Source of the DNA: an uncultured Clostridia bacterium
GTDB taxonomy: Bacteria; Bacillota; Clostridia; Lachnospirales; Anaerotignaceae
NCBI GenBank assembly: GCA_910583755.1
Contig: CAJTZO010000002.1
Location: 61,175-125,174 of the forward strand
DNA: 64,000 nt
Direction of reading: 5' to 3'
Shown here: positions 1-9,161 of the stretch, piece by piece
Numbering within the stretch: the stretch's first letter is position 1
How the letters are laid out: each line of letters opens with the position of its first letter
Program-made: the position numbers and the translations under genes
The notes under the pieces: model-generated
What the model saw: only the letters and a program-made list of their open reading frames with translations
Databases searched by the model: none
What the model was told of the DNA's origin: nothing

Positions 1-828
1 AGCCAAAAAAATAAAAAATCTCCTCATTTACAAGGAAAATCTGTCATTATATTATTTTATGAACCAAGCGCAAGAGCAAAGTTATCTTATGAAATGGCAG
101 CGCAACATTTAAGTGCGAATGTGGTAGATATGACAATGGCAACAAGTGCTTATCAAGAAAAGTTACAAGATATGGGGCAACTTGTTGACCAAACAGGCGC
201 TGATTTTATTATTTTGCGTCATCCTATGGCAGGGGCAGCTAGATTGTTAGCAAAAAATGTAAGTGCTTCTGTTATTAATGCAGGAGATGGTTTTAATGAA
301 AATCCGGGACAATCTTTACTAGACTTAATGACAATTAAGGAACAAAAAAAAGATTTTAAGGGGCTTCGTGTGGCGATTGTAGGAGATTTAACCCATAGCC
401 GTGTTTGTAAAAGTAATATATGGGCTTTGACGAAATTGGGAGCAGAAGTTTGTGTTTCTGGTCCTCCTACCCTTTTGCCACCAGATATTGAAAAATTTGG
501 TGTAGATGTTTATTATGATGCCAAAAAAGCGGTAAAAGATGTGGATGTCATTTTAACAAGCAGAATGCAAACAGAAACAAGAAATAAAAATTTAGTGCCA
601 TCTTTAACAGAGTATAAACATTTTTTTAGAGTAGATGAAACCTTATTAAGCTATGCCAAGTCGGATGCTATTGTAATGCATCCAGGACCGATTCAAAGAG
701 GAATTGAAATTTCGGCGGATGTTATTGATAGTAAACAGTGTATTATCAATGACCGAATTGCAAATAGTGTAGCAGTACGCATGGCAATGCTCTATATTTT
801 ATCACAGATAGGAGGCGGACTCCGATGA
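1..828 (+). CDS. Aspartate carbamoyltransferase-like protein, probably non-catalytic (5' end outside window)
   Basis: The frame is open from base 1, so the gene starts upstream. The fold family is clear: RHPMAGAARLLA, NAGDG, SRVCKSN, RMQTET and HPGPIQRGIEI match aspartate carbamoyltransferase (PyrB), which joins carbamoyl phosphate to aspartate in pyrimidine synthesis. However the carbamoyl-phosphate loop, normally STRT, reads SARA (bases 67-78); the mobile 80s loop lacks its Ser and Lys (TSAYQEKLQD where S..KKGETL is expected); and HPTQ reads NPGQ. The equivalents of Arg105, Gln137, Arg167, Arg229 and Gln231 remain. No stop or frameshift is present, so it is not a simple pseudogene. It overlaps the next gene by 4 bases, suggesting a translationally coupled pair. 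I infer a structural or regulatory role, or a changed substrate. Family assignment is firm; function is not. Confidence 0.8.
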   Translation, partial: SQKNKKSPHLQGKSVIILFYEPSARAKLSYEMAAQHLSANVVDMTMATSAYQEKLQDMGQLVDQTGADFIILRHPMAGAARLLAKNVSASVINAGDGFNENPGQSLLDLMTIKEQKKDFKGLRVAIVGDLTHSRVCKSNIWALTKLGAEVCVSGPPTLLPPDIEKFGVDVYYDAKKAVKDVDVILTSRMQTETRNKNLVPSLTEYKHFFRVDETLLSYAKSDAIVMHPGPIQRGIEISADVIDSKQCIINDRIANSVAVRMAMLYILSQIGGGLR

Positions 829-2096
829 AAAGTATTGTAAAAAATGGTAGAATTGTAGGAAAAGATTTTAATATTCATAAACGCCTTGATATTTATATGG
901 AAAATGGAATCATTCGTAAAATTGGTGAAAATTTGGAAGAAAATGAGGCAGAAATATTAGATGCAGAAGGAAAATATATTTTACCTGGTTTTATTGATAT
1001 GCATTGTAGTGTTTGCGACCCTGGTTATGAATATATAGAGGATATTGAAACAGCTTCCTGTAGTGCAGCAAGAGGCGGTTTTACCAGTATTACTTGTGAG
1101 CCAAATACCAACCCTGCTATTGATAATAAAACAGTAGTAGAATATATTGTTTCCAAAAGTAAAGAGTATTCTCTTGTCAATATTTTTCCTTATGGGAGTA
1201 TGTCTGTAGGTTGTTTGGGAGAAAATATGGCAGAAATCGGTGAAATGCATGAGGCAGGAATTGTGGGAATTGCTGATGGTGGACGTTCTATTATGAATGC
1301 CTCTTTTTTGGCAAATGTGTTCCGTTATTCTAAAATGTTTGATATGCCTGTACTAACACATTGTGAAGATAAAAACCTTGCTGGAAAAGGAGTGATGAAT
1401 GAGGGATATATGGCGTCAAGTTTGGGGCTTTTGGGTATCCCAAAAGAAGCAGAAGAAGTCATTGTAACAAGAAATATTATCTTGGCAGAAGGAATGGGAG
1501 CAAAATTACATATTGCAAATGTAACAACGAAAGGCTCTGTACAGCTTATACGAGAAGCTAAAAAAAGGGGAACCAGAATTACTTGTGAAACAAGTCCACA
1601 TTATTTTTTATTGACAGAGGAAGCGGTAGAAAATTATAATACTTTTGCCAAAGTAAAGCCTCCATTAAGGACAAAAGAAGATGTAAAGGCAATTATAGAA
1701 GGAATCTTAGATGGCACGATTGATGTCATTACCTCTGGACATAGCCCTACAAAATTGACAGACAAAAATAAAGAATTTGATAATGCAGATTATGGCATTT
1801 CTGCCTTTGAAACGGCATTTGCATTAAGCTATACAAAACTTGTGTTGCAGCAAAAAGTCCCATTGAGTAAATTAGTGGAATTACTTTCTACCAAACCAGC
1901 AGAAATATTAGGACTGCATACAAAAGGAAAAATTGCAGAAGGAATGGATGGAGATTTAGTAATTGTTGACTTAGACGAAAGTTATACCATTGACCCAAAA
2001 ACTTTTGTTTCAAAAGCAAAATTTTCTCCTTTTGAACATAAAGAAGTCAAAGGAAAAGTAATATGTACCATTGTTGGTGGAAGAATATTGACATAA
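825..2096 (+). CDS. Dihydroorotase-like protein lacking several metal and catalytic residues
   Basis: A 423-residue amidohydrolase-fold protein of the class I dihydroorotase (PyrC) family, recognised from GFIDMH, the EPNTNP segment, THCED, KVKPPLR and the DGTID segment. Dihydroorotase closes carbamoyl aspartate to dihydroorotate. In active enzymes the metal site starts HxHxRxPG; here it reads HCSVCDPG (residues 60-67), losing the second His and the substrate Arg. The metal His in the HVST segment is Asn232 (ANVTT), and the catalytic Asp of TDHAPH is Gly305 (SGHSPT). His60, Asp151 and His179 remain. So about half of the expected metal ligands are gone while the frame and length are intact. ATG overlaps the pyrB-like stop, with GGAGG upstream. 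Inactive PyrC partners of PyrB are known in Pseudomonas; here both partners look inactive. Confidence 0.8.
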   Translation: MKSIVKNGRIVGKDFNIHKRLDIYMENGIIRKIGENLEENEAEILDAEGKYILPGFIDMHCSVCDPGYEYIEDIETASCSAARGGFTSITCEPNTNPAIDNKTVVEYIVSKSKEYSLVNIFPYGSMSVGCLGENMAEIGEMHEAGIVGIADGGRSIMNASFLANVFRYSKMFDMPVLTHCEDKNLAGKGVMNEGYMASSLGLLGIPKEAEEVIVTRNIILAEGMGAKLHIANVTTKGSVQLIREAKKRGTRITCETSPHYFLLTEEAVENYNTFAKVKPPLRTKEDVKAIIEGILDGTIDVITSGHSPTKLTDKNKEFDNADYGISAFETAFALSYTKLVLQQKVPLSKLVELLSTKPAEILGLHTKGKIAEGMDGDLVIVDLDESYTIDPKTFVSKAKFSPFEHKEVKGKVICTIVGGRILT

Positions 2097-2111
2097 TTTT
2101 TGAGGTGTACA

Positions 2112-5100
2112 ATGTATTTAAAACAATTAAATATTCATGGTTTTAAATCTTTTTCTGATAAGGTAAAATTAGAATTTAATAAGGGAATTACAGCGGTGGT
2201 TGGTCCTAACGGAAGTGGAAAAAGCAATGTTTCTGATGCGGTGCGTTGGGTATTGGGAGAACAAAAAGTAAAATCACTTCGTGGTGACAAAATGGAAGAT
2301 GTTATCTTTGCAGGAACAGAAACCAGAAAACCGTTAGGTTTTGCAGAAGTTTCTATGACCATTGATAATCAAGACCAAAAAATGCCCATTGAATATACAG
2401 AAGTAACGGTAACACGTCGTGTCTATCGTTCTGGAGAAAGTGAATATCAGATTAATGGAACAAATTGCCGTTTAAAAGATGTTCACGAATTATTTATGGA
2501 TACAGGTGTCGGACGAGAAGGATATTCCATTATTGGGCAGGGACGTATTGATGAACTGCTTAGTACAAAACCGGATGATAGGAGACGGATTTTTGAGGAA
2601 GCAGTAGGGATTGTCAAATATAAAGTTCGTAAAAATGAAGCCATTGTAAAATTGGAAAAAGAAAAACAAAATTTAATGCGCATAGAAGATATTATTGCAG
2701 AGCTAGAAGGTCAAATGGATTCTTTGGAAAAACAATCCAATCAGGCAAAAATGTATTTAGATTTAAAGCAAAAAATAAAACATGCCTCCTTGACAATGTT
2801 CTGTACAGATGTGGATAAAATAGAAAAGGAATATCAACACCAGCAAAAAAATAAAAATATTGCACTGGAAAATAAACAAACAATTCTTGCTGAAAAAGAG
2901 CAGCAAATACAGCACCTGCAAGAAGTACAACAGCAATATGAACAACTAAAAAAAGAACTGGAACAAGCACAGCAGGAAATACTTTCTTTTCGTTCACAGC
3001 AAGAAAAAACAGAAAGCGATATTCGTTTAGCAAAAGAACAAATGCAACACTTTTGGAAAGATATACAACGCTTGGAAAAAGAAAATGCAGAAAAAGAACA
3101 ACAAAAACAACAAAATCAAAAGGAAGAACAGATACTTTTGACAAACATAACAGCACTTGATATGACAATCAAAAGTGCAAAAGAGCAATTACAGAAACAA
3201 CAGAGCCGTTTTGATGAATTAAGTCGTAATCTTTATGAAAGTGAAAAAAACATGGAAGATTATAAAAATGAAATGGTGGAACAAATTCGCATTAGTACAG
3301 AAGCAAAAGGCGATAAAAATAGAAGACAGTCTATGCTGGAGCAGTTTGAACAAAGACAAAGACAAGTTTTGTCAGAAAAAGAATATCTTTCAGACCAAAT
3401 TCATACACAAAAAGTACATATACAGGTGCTTTTAAAACAGCAAAAGGAGTTTGAAAAGCAGCAGCAAACCTTAGAACAAAATATGCTGGATTTGGAGCAA
3501 AAGAAAAAAGACTTGCAGGAAAAAAAGCAAAATACAGCGATAGAACAGAAAAAAAGAGAACAGCAATTATCCCAAAAGCGTTCTCGTTTTTCTATCCTTT
3601 CTGAAATGGAAAAGGAACATGAAGGTTATTATAAAAGTGTAAAAAGTATATTGCAGTTAAAAGGCAATGAAAAATGGCAGGGAATTTGTGGTGCAGTGGG
3701 GGAACTTCTCCATGTACCTGAACAATATGAAGCTGCAATCGAGATTGCACTTGGAAATAACTTACAAAATATTGTAACAAAAACAGAAAATGAAGCAAAA
3801 GCAGCCATTCAGTATTTAAAAGAAAATCGCTTCGGACGTGCTACCTTTTTGCCCATTTCTGCTATTAAAGGAAAAAAACTGATGACTGATAAAATATTGT
3901 CAGAAAATGGTGTTCTTGGTGTAGCAAGTGATTTAATAAATTATGATGCTGTTTATGATAATGTCATACAGTCTCTTTTGGGTAGAACAATTATCATAGA
4001 AAATATTGATACAGCAGTTTTTCTGTCTAAAAAATATCAGTATCAATATCGTATGGTAACATTAGAAGGAGACTTATTAAATGCTGGTGGTTCTATGACA
4101 GGCGGCAGTATGGCAAAAAAAACGAGCAGTATTTTTAGTAGGAACAGAGAAATTACAACATTATTTGAAGAAATAAAAAGCGAAAAGTTGCTTTTTGAAA
4201 GTGGTCAAAAAGAATTACAAGCGTTAGAGTTGGAATTAGAAGAAATGAATCAACTTTCTATAGAAAGCCATATCAAAAATCAAGAAATACAGTTATCTTT
4301 GCAAAAAAAGGAAGAAGATAAACAAAATGCAGAAAATTTATTACAAGAAAGACAACAAAAACAAAAATTATATGATTTGGAACAAACACAGTTGTTAGAA
4401 CAATGTCAACTTGCGCAGCAGGAAATGACTGCATTTCAAAAGGTAGTAGAGCAGGCAGAGCAAAAAATGACAGAGATTAATCAAAAACTTTCTGCTTTTC
4501 AAAGTAATGTTGCAGAAGAAAAAGAAGAAAGAGATACTCTTTTAAATCAAATGACAGAATTAAAAGTAAAACTTTCGGCAGAAGAACAAAATAAAAAGGC
4601 AGTCAAGGAAAGTATTCAGCGTTTACAACAGCAAAATAATATACTGGAACAGGAACAACAACAAAAGAAAAAGGAAATCTTGTCTTTTCAGGAACTTAGT
4701 CAGCAAAAAGAAATAGAACAAAAAGAATTAGAAGAAAAATTTATTTTTTATCAACAAGAGGAACAAAAACAACAATCTATTTTTACGGCATTAACAGAAC
4801 AAAAACAAAACCAAAAGCAGAATATTATTATATTAGAAGAAAAAGAAAAGGAAATGACACAAAACATTTCTTATTTAGAGAATGAAATATTCCGTATTGA
4901 AACAAAGCAGGAAAAAATAGAAGAAGAAAAACAAAGACTTTTTCATGAAATATGGGAAGAATATGAAATGACGTATGAAATGGTAAAGCAAGAATATACA
5001 GCGGAAACAGTTTCTTATCAAAAATTAAAAACGGATACAAAGCAATGGAAAAATGAAATAAAAGACTTAGGACATGTCAATGTAGGTGCGATTGAAAGCT

Positions 5101-5660
5101 ATAAAGAAGTAAAACAAAGATACTCTTTTTTGACAGAGCAAAGAACAGATATTTTAGAGGCAGAGCAGAAACTACGTTTGCTTATTTCAGATTTATCTCA
5201 AATGATGGAAAATAGATTTCGAGAACAATTTACGTTGATTTCCCAAAATTTTGGGGAAGTATTTTGTGAAATGTTTGGCGGAGGAAAGGCTTATTTAAAA
5301 TTAAGTGATGAGACAAAAGTATTGGAGTCTTCTATTGAAATTATTGCACAACCTCCCGGAAAAAGTCTGCAAAATATGACACTTTTATCTGGTGGAGAAA
5401 GAGCTTTAACAGCGATTGCTATTTTGTTTTCCATCTTAAAAATGAAACCATCTCCTTTTTGTATTCTAGATGAAATTGAGGCAGCATTAGATGATGCGAA
5501 TGTAAAAAGATATGCAGATTATCTGAAGAAGTTTTCCAAAGAAACGCAATTTATTGTCATTACTCATCGAAAAGGGACAATGGAGGCGGCTGATGTTATG
5601 TATGGTGTAACCATGCAGGAAAAAGGGGTATCGAAAATGATTTCGGTTCAGTTTGAATGA
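2112..5660 (+). CDS. smc: Chromosome partition protein SMC
   Basis: SMC is the ATPase of the bacterial condensin (with ScpA and ScpB) that loads near origins and organises the chromosome. The protein is 1182 residues, normal for the family. The Walker A motif GPNGSGKS is at residues 31-38, a Gln/Glu/Lys-rich coiled coil runs either side of the hinge (about 505-665, with the GGSMTGG segment at its end), and the C-terminal head has the signature LSGGERAL near 1093 and Walker B with FCILDEIEAALDD near 1117. An upstream TTG at 2100 is open, but GAGGTG at 2102-2107 fits the ATG at 2112. It follows the pyrC-like gene by 15 bases and precedes ftsY, the usual smc-ftsY pair; the customary upstream rnc is instead at 54060. 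Confidence 0.97.
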   Translation: MYLKQLNIHGFKSFSDKVKLEFNKGITAVVGPNGSGKSNVSDAVRWVLGEQKVKSLRGDKMEDVIFAGTETRKPLGFAEVSMTIDNQDQKMPIEYTEVTVTRRVYRSGESEYQINGTNCRLKDVHELFMDTGVGREGYSIIGQGRIDELLSTKPDDRRRIFEEAVGIVKYKVRKNEAIVKLEKEKQNLMRIEDIIAELEGQMDSLEKQSNQAKMYLDLKQKIKHASLTMFCTDVDKIEKEYQHQQKNKNIALENKQTILAEKEQQIQHLQEVQQQYEQLKKELEQAQQEILSFRSQQEKTESDIRLAKEQMQHFWKDIQRLEKENAEKEQQKQQNQKEEQILLTNITALDMTIKSAKEQLQKQQSRFDELSRNLYESEKNMEDYKNEMVEQIRISTEAKGDKNRRQSMLEQFEQRQRQVLSEKEYLSDQIHTQKVHIQVLLKQQKEFEKQQQTLEQNMLDLEQKKKDLQEKKQNTAIEQKKREQQLSQKRSRFSILSEMEKEHEGYYKSVKSILQLKGNEKWQGICGAVGELLHVPEQYEAAIEIALGNNLQNIVTKTENEAKAAIQYLKENRFGRATFLPISAIKGKKLMTDKILSENGVLGVASDLINYDAVYDNVIQSLLGRTIIIENIDTAVFLSKKYQYQYRMVTLEGDLLNAGGSMTGGSMAKKTSSIFSRNREITTLFEEIKSEKLLFESGQKELQALELELEEMNQLSIESHIKNQEIQLSLQKKEEDKQNAENLLQERQQKQKLYDLEQTQLLEQCQLAQQEMTAFQKVVEQAEQKMTEINQKLSAFQSNVAEEKEERDTLLNQMTELKVKLSAEEQNKKAVKESIQRLQQQNNILEQEQQQKKKEILSFQELSQQKEIEQKELEEKFIFYQQEEQKQQSIFTALTEQKQNQKQNIIILEEKEKEMTQNISYLENEIFRIETKQEKIEEEKQRLFHEIWEEYEMTYEMVKQEYTAETVSYQKLKTDTKQWKNEIKDLGHVNVGAIESYKEVKQRYSFLTEQRTDILEAEQKLRLLISDLSQMMENRFREQFTLISQNFGEVFCEMFGGGKAYLKLSDETKVLESSIEIIAQPPGKSLQNMTLLSGGERALTAIAILFSILKMKPSPFCILDEIEAALDDANVKRYADYLKKFSKETQFIVITHRKGTMEAADVMYGVTMQEKGVSKMISVQFE

Positions 5661-5676
5661 AAAACGAGGTGAAAAA

Positions 5677-6975
5677 ATGGGATTATTTGATTTTTTTAAA
5701 GGAAAAAAGAAAGAAGAAACAAAAGATATAGAGATAAAAAGTAATAGCCTGGAGTTAGATGACATTGAGGTGGAGTTAAAGCCGGAAAATACAATAACAT
5801 TAGATTTAACAGAACAAGATAATACTACTTCTGTAAATCAGGCAGTGCATAAAGCAATGAATGCGGATGAAATAGAGTTTTATACAGCAACTGGTGGAAA
5901 ATTGTATCAAGAAGATGAAAAAACACAGGAAATAGAAGTACAGAAAATAAAAGCACAGGAAACAGAAACATGCGAAGTAGAAACACAAAAAACGGAAATA
6001 CAGGAAGCGGAAACACAAAAAATAACAGATACACAAGTAGAAGAAACCACAAAAGAAAAGAAAAAAAGTTTTTTTGCAAAATTACTTGCTGGTTTGGATA
6101 AAACAAGAAAAAATATTATGGGTGGTGTGGATAGTGTATTAGGCGCTTTCACAAAAATTGATGAAGATTTGTTTGAAGAATTGGAAGAAGTCTTGATTAT
6201 GGCGGATATTGGGGTAGAAACTACAATGAATATTATAGAAGCCCTTCGAAAACGTGTTAAAAAAGAGCATATTGTTGACCCACAAGCCATTAGAGGACTA
6301 TTGATAGAAGAAATCACTGCAATTTTGGAAGAAAATGCAGAAGAACAACAAGATATTCCTTCTCCAACAATTATGCTTGTCATTGGAGTCAATGGTGTAG
6401 GAAAAACAACAACAATAGGAAAATTAGCACATAATTTTAAAGAACAGGGAAAAACGGTACTTTTAGGAGCAGCCGATACTTTTCGTGCAGCAGCCATTGA
6501 CCAGTTAGAAGTATGGGGACAAAGAGCAGGAATTGATGTGATTAAACATCAAGAAAATTCAGACCCAGCAGCTGTTGTATTTGATGCAGTTAATGCTGCA
6601 AAAAATAGAAATATGAATTTATTGATATGTGATACAGCTGGCAGGCTTCATAACAAAAAAAATTTGATGGAAGAATTAAAGAAAATAGCAAAAGTCATTG
6701 AAAGAGAGTATCCACAAGCACATAAAGAGGTCTATTTAGTATTAGATGCTACCACTGGACAAAATGCAATGCAACAAGCAAAACTGTTTCAAGAGGTGGC
6801 AGATATTACAGGAATTATATTGACAAAACTAGATGGTACTGCAAAAGGTGGAATTGTCATTGCCATTAAATCAGAGTTAAAATTACCAGTAAGGTATATT
6901 GGTGTAGGGGAAGGGATTCAAGATTTGCAAAAGTTTGATGCAAAAGAATTTGCAAAGGCATTATTTGGAGAATAA
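5677..6975 (+). CDS. ftsY: Signal recognition particle receptor FtsY
   Basis: FtsY is the membrane-associated SRP receptor GTPase that pairs with Ffh to deliver nascent membrane proteins to SecYEG. The 432-residue protein has an N-terminal amphipathic start (MGLFDFFKGKKKE), a long acidic Glu/Thr-rich segment to about residue 125 with short imperfect repeats of the type QExET, an N domain, and a G domain from about residue 235: GVNGVGKTTT, DTFRAAAIDQL, DTAGRLH and TKLDGTAKGG. An in-frame ATG at 5653 overlaps smc, but the ribosome-binding site GAGGTG at 5665-5670 sits correctly for 5677. It is the last gene before a terminator hairpin. Confidence 0.96.
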   Translation: MGLFDFFKGKKKEETKDIEIKSNSLELDDIEVELKPENTITLDLTEQDNTTSVNQAVHKAMNADEIEFYTATGGKLYQEDEKTQEIEVQKIKAQETETCEVETQKTEIQEAETQKITDTQVEETTKEKKKSFFAKLLAGLDKTRKNIMGGVDSVLGAFTKIDEDLFEELEEVLIMADIGVETTMNIIEALRKRVKKEHIVDPQAIRGLLIEEITAILEENAEEQQDIPSPTIMLVIGVNGVGKTTTIGKLAHNFKEQGKTVLLGAADTFRAAAIDQLEVWGQRAGIDVIKHQENSDPAAVVFDAVNAAKNRNMNLLICDTAGRLHNKKNLMEELKKIAKVIEREYPQAHKEVYLVLDATTGQNAMQQAKLFQEVADITGIILTKLDGTAKGGIVIAIKSELKLPVRYIGVGEGIQDLQKFDAKEFAKALFGE

Positions 6976-6986
6976 GATGAAAAAAT

Positions 6987-7031
6987 AAGAAACTAGGAAA
7001 TATGTTTACATATGGAATAGTTTCTTATTTT
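6987..7031 (+). terminator. Terminator after ftsY
   Basis: Nine-base stem AAGAAACTA / TAGTTTCTT (6987-6995 with 7018-7026) followed by ATTTTTG. It separates the smc-ftsY transcript from the next gene. Confidence 0.75.
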
Positions 7032-7044
7032 TGCCAAAAGAGTG

Positions 7045-7071
7045 TAAAGTATTACTATATTTTGACGATAA
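7045..7071 (+). promoter_or_regulatory. Sigma-28 (SigD/FliA)-like promoter
   Basis: TAAA at 7045-7048, exactly 15 bases, then GACGATAA at 7064-7071. The known consensus for the motility sigma factor is TAAA-N15-GCCGATAA, so this has one mismatch. It lies 37 bases before the start of the next gene and downstream of the ftsY terminator, where a promoter is expected. Confidence 0.6.
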
Positions 7072-7107
7072 TATACTATAAGAATGTTTTAGAAAGGGGC
7101 AAATAGG

Positions 7108-8532
7108 ATGCAGGCAGTAAAAGACAATATAAAATTTACACAAGCAAGTACACCAAAAACAAATACAGCAAAAACAGTCAAAGCGGAAGGAACAAAATCA
7201 AATCATGTACAGTTTGTAGAAGCAGCAAAGACAACTACAAAACAAAATACAACGTTTCAAGAGATGATAACAAAAACAAGTACACAGCAAAATCTAATTT
7301 CTCAAAAGAAAAAGAAAACAGGTTTTACAAGTAAATCCAAATCAAGTAGTACAACAACAAAACCGAGTACATCCAAACCAAGTAGTACAACAACACAACC
7401 AAGTACATCCAAACCAAGTAGTACAACAACACGACCAAGTATATCCAAACCAAGCAATACAACAACACCAAGTACAACAACACCAACAGATACAGTAACA
7501 AAACCAAATACAAAAATAGATACAACAACAGAAACCAATACCATAACAAAACCAAGTATATCAACAAGACCATATAAACCACATTATCCTATACAATTTG
7601 TTTTCCCAACACAAATGTTTCCTACATCTCAAACAGTTGCGCCAGTGGAAGGAACAACAGAAATACAAGAAACAACATTAGAAGGTATGTTAAAAGTAAA
7701 ATATCCTAATTTAAAGTACCATGTTTTTGATGCAAGTAGTAGCTATTGGCGTACAAGAAATGACTATCCACATTATTTGCTTTATCAAGATGAGATTGAT
7801 ACGGAAGCGATAGAAAACTGGAAACCAAGCGGAGAAAATCCTTTTTATGGCTCACAAGGTGGCGTTTTTATGGCACCAAAAGAAATAAAAGCTTTGAGTT
7901 CTATTCCGGCGGGAACAACAGCCGTTGTCATTCACCCAAAAGTACAGGAACGTATGGAAAATGACCCAGAATATGCAAAAGAAATTTATGACAGAATTAA
8001 CAAATGGTTTGAATTTGACAAAGCAAGAAATGAGGCAATTATGCCTGGCATTAATGCAAGAAGTTCCTGGTGCGTTGCCATTGGAGAAGATGGAGAAATT
8101 GTTAATGCACAGTCCCACAGTAGTGGAGGTGGCTTTACACAATCGCAAAGTGGTACAGATGCAGCATTAGATTTTTGGACACAACGTTCTTTGCGTCATA
8201 AATATTTTATGCAAATGCAATTAGAGGGACAACTAAGACATGAAATGTTGCTGTATGGTTTAACAGGCACTGCAAAGTCTTCTGGTTTATTTGATTTAGC
8301 AGGTGGTGTATTAAGTACAACAAATTTAGTAGGACTGATAAATTTATTACAATCTTCTGAAACACCTATGCTTTCTTCTCAACAAATGCAGGAAAAAGCA
8401 AATGCAAAAGCAAAATTAACAGCTATGCTCAATAGCGGAGAATTGAATATATTAGGGGATACAGTTGCTGGTATGCCTTTGGAAAAATTGATTTCTTTAA
8501 CAAAGCAGGAAGTATCAAAAGATTTATTTTAA
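7108..8532 (+). CDS. Threonine-rich protein of unknown function, possibly motility-regulon
   Basis: A 474-residue protein I cannot assign with confidence; the C-terminal part resembles uncharacterised Clostridia proteins. Residues 1-75 are Lys/Thr-rich, about 75-155 is a Thr/Ser/Pro linker built from repeats of TSKPSSTTT, and the remaining 300 residues form a folded region with YHVFDASSSYWRTRNDYPHY, PAGTTAVVIHP and SSWCVAIGEDGEI. No signal peptide or membrane segment is visible, so the mucin-like linker is probably cytoplasmic or exported by a non-Sec route, for example a flagellar one. AGAAAGGGG precedes the ATG. It is bracketed by terminators, so it is a single-gene transcript behind the sigma-28-like promoter. 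The linker repeats at DNA level (aca-rich) could vary in copy number between strains. Confidence 0.7.
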   Translation: MQAVKDNIKFTQASTPKTNTAKTVKAEGTKSNHVQFVEAAKTTTKQNTTFQEMITKTSTQQNLISQKKKKTGFTSKSKSSSTTTKPSTSKPSSTTTQPSTSKPSSTTTRPSISKPSNTTTPSTTTPTDTVTKPNTKIDTTTETNTITKPSISTRPYKPHYPIQFVFPTQMFPTSQTVAPVEGTTEIQETTLEGMLKVKYPNLKYHVFDASSSYWRTRNDYPHYLLYQDEIDTEAIENWKPSGENPFYGSQGGVFMAPKEIKALSSIPAGTTAVVIHPKVQERMENDPEYAKEIYDRINKWFEFDKARNEAIMPGINARSSWCVAIGEDGEIVNAQSHSSGGGFTQSQSGTDAALDFWTQRSLRHKYFMQMQLEGQLRHEMLLYGLTGTAKSSGLFDLAGGVLSTTNLVGLINLLQSSETPMLSSQQMQEKANAKAKLTAMLNSGELNILGDTVAGMPLEKLISLTKQEVSKDLF

Positions 8533-8551
8533 ATTAAAATTTTAAGACCAA

Positions 8552-8590
8552 AAAAGGGAGCTTTTTGAAAATAGAAGTTCCCTTTTACTT
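8552..8590 (+). terminator. Terminator of the threonine-rich gene
   Basis: Twelve-base stem with one mismatch, AAAAGGGAGCTT / AAGTTCCCTTTT, the T-run being part of the stem. Rest of the 8533-8787 gap holds only the promoter at 8710. Confidence 0.65.
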
Positions 8591-8709
8591 GTTAGTAAAG
8601 TTCTTTCAAAACCCTCTAATTTTTATGAACTTCAGAAGAAAGCTATTTTATTCTAACATCGAAATAAACAGTTACTAACAAAAAAATAATTGATGTAAAG
8701 TAAAAAAGC

Positions 8710-8738
8710 TTGACATTACTTTTAAAGTATGATACTCT
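8710..8738 (+). promoter_or_regulatory. SigA-type promoter for ylxM-ffh operon
   Basis: TTGACA at 8710-8715, a 17-base spacer and TACTCT at 8733-8738, 49 bases before the ylxM start. Confidence 0.5.
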
Positions 8739-8787
8739 ACTTGAGGTGAAAGTAGAATACTTTACAGCCTGACATGGAGGCGATAAC

Positions 8788-9141
8788 TTGAAGGAAATTT
8801 TACAATTAACATTACTTTATGATTTCTATGGAGAGTTATTGACAGAAAAGCAAAAGTTAGTATATGATATGTACTATCAAAATGACTTGTCACTTTCTGA
8901 AATTGGAGAGGAACTTTCTATTAGCCGTCAAGCTGTTTGTGACCAGATAAAAAGAGTAGAAAGTATATTACAAAAGTATGAAAAAAAATTACAGCTAGTA
9001 GAAAGATTTTTAAAACAAAAAAAGGCAATCCAACAAATGAAACATATCATTGAAGAACTGGAAAAAGAAGAAACTCTTTCTTGCAAAGCAAAACATAAGA
9101 TTGAAATGATTCAAAAAATTGCCGCTGAAATGATAGGCTGA
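8788..9141 (+). CDS. ylxM: YlxM/p13-like helix-turn-helix protein
   Basis: A 117-residue protein beginning at TTG with GGAGG at 8776-8780. The helix-turn-helix segment LSLSEIGEELSISRQAVCDQ and the sigma-70 region-4-like context are those of the YlxM family, encoded upstream of ffh in most Firmicutes and linked to SRP function (in streptococci it affects SRP GTPase activity). The C-terminal half is a Lys/Glu-rich helix that extends beyond the usual core. It is the first gene of the ffh operon, 20 bases before ffh. Role inferred from family and position. Confidence 0.9.
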   Translation: MKEILQLTLLYDFYGELLTEKQKLVYDMYYQNDLSLSEIGEELSISRQAVCDQIKRVESILQKYEKKLQLVERFLKQKKAIQQMKHIIEELEKEETLSCKAKHKIEMIQKIAAEMIG

Positions 9142-9161
9142 ATAAAGGAGAGAGAGAATGT

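Noticed and set aside
1..2096. pyrB-like and pyrC-like genes as ordinary pseudogenes
   Set aside because: No stops or frameshifts over 2.1 kb and overlapping start/stop retained; the losses are specific substitutions in active-site motifs.
2692..3168. 158-codon reverse frame inside smc
   Set aside because: A shadow of the Gln/Lys/Glu-rich coiled-coil coding strand; very hydrophobic by codon complement, no start signal.
5806..6106. Cys/Phe-rich reverse frames inside ftsY
   Set aside because: Complement of the acidic Glu/Thr repeat region; no ribosome-binding site.
7302..7582. Overlapping Val/Leu-rich reverse frames opposite the Thr-rich repeats
   Set aside because: Artefacts of the low-complexity aca repeats on the coding strand.
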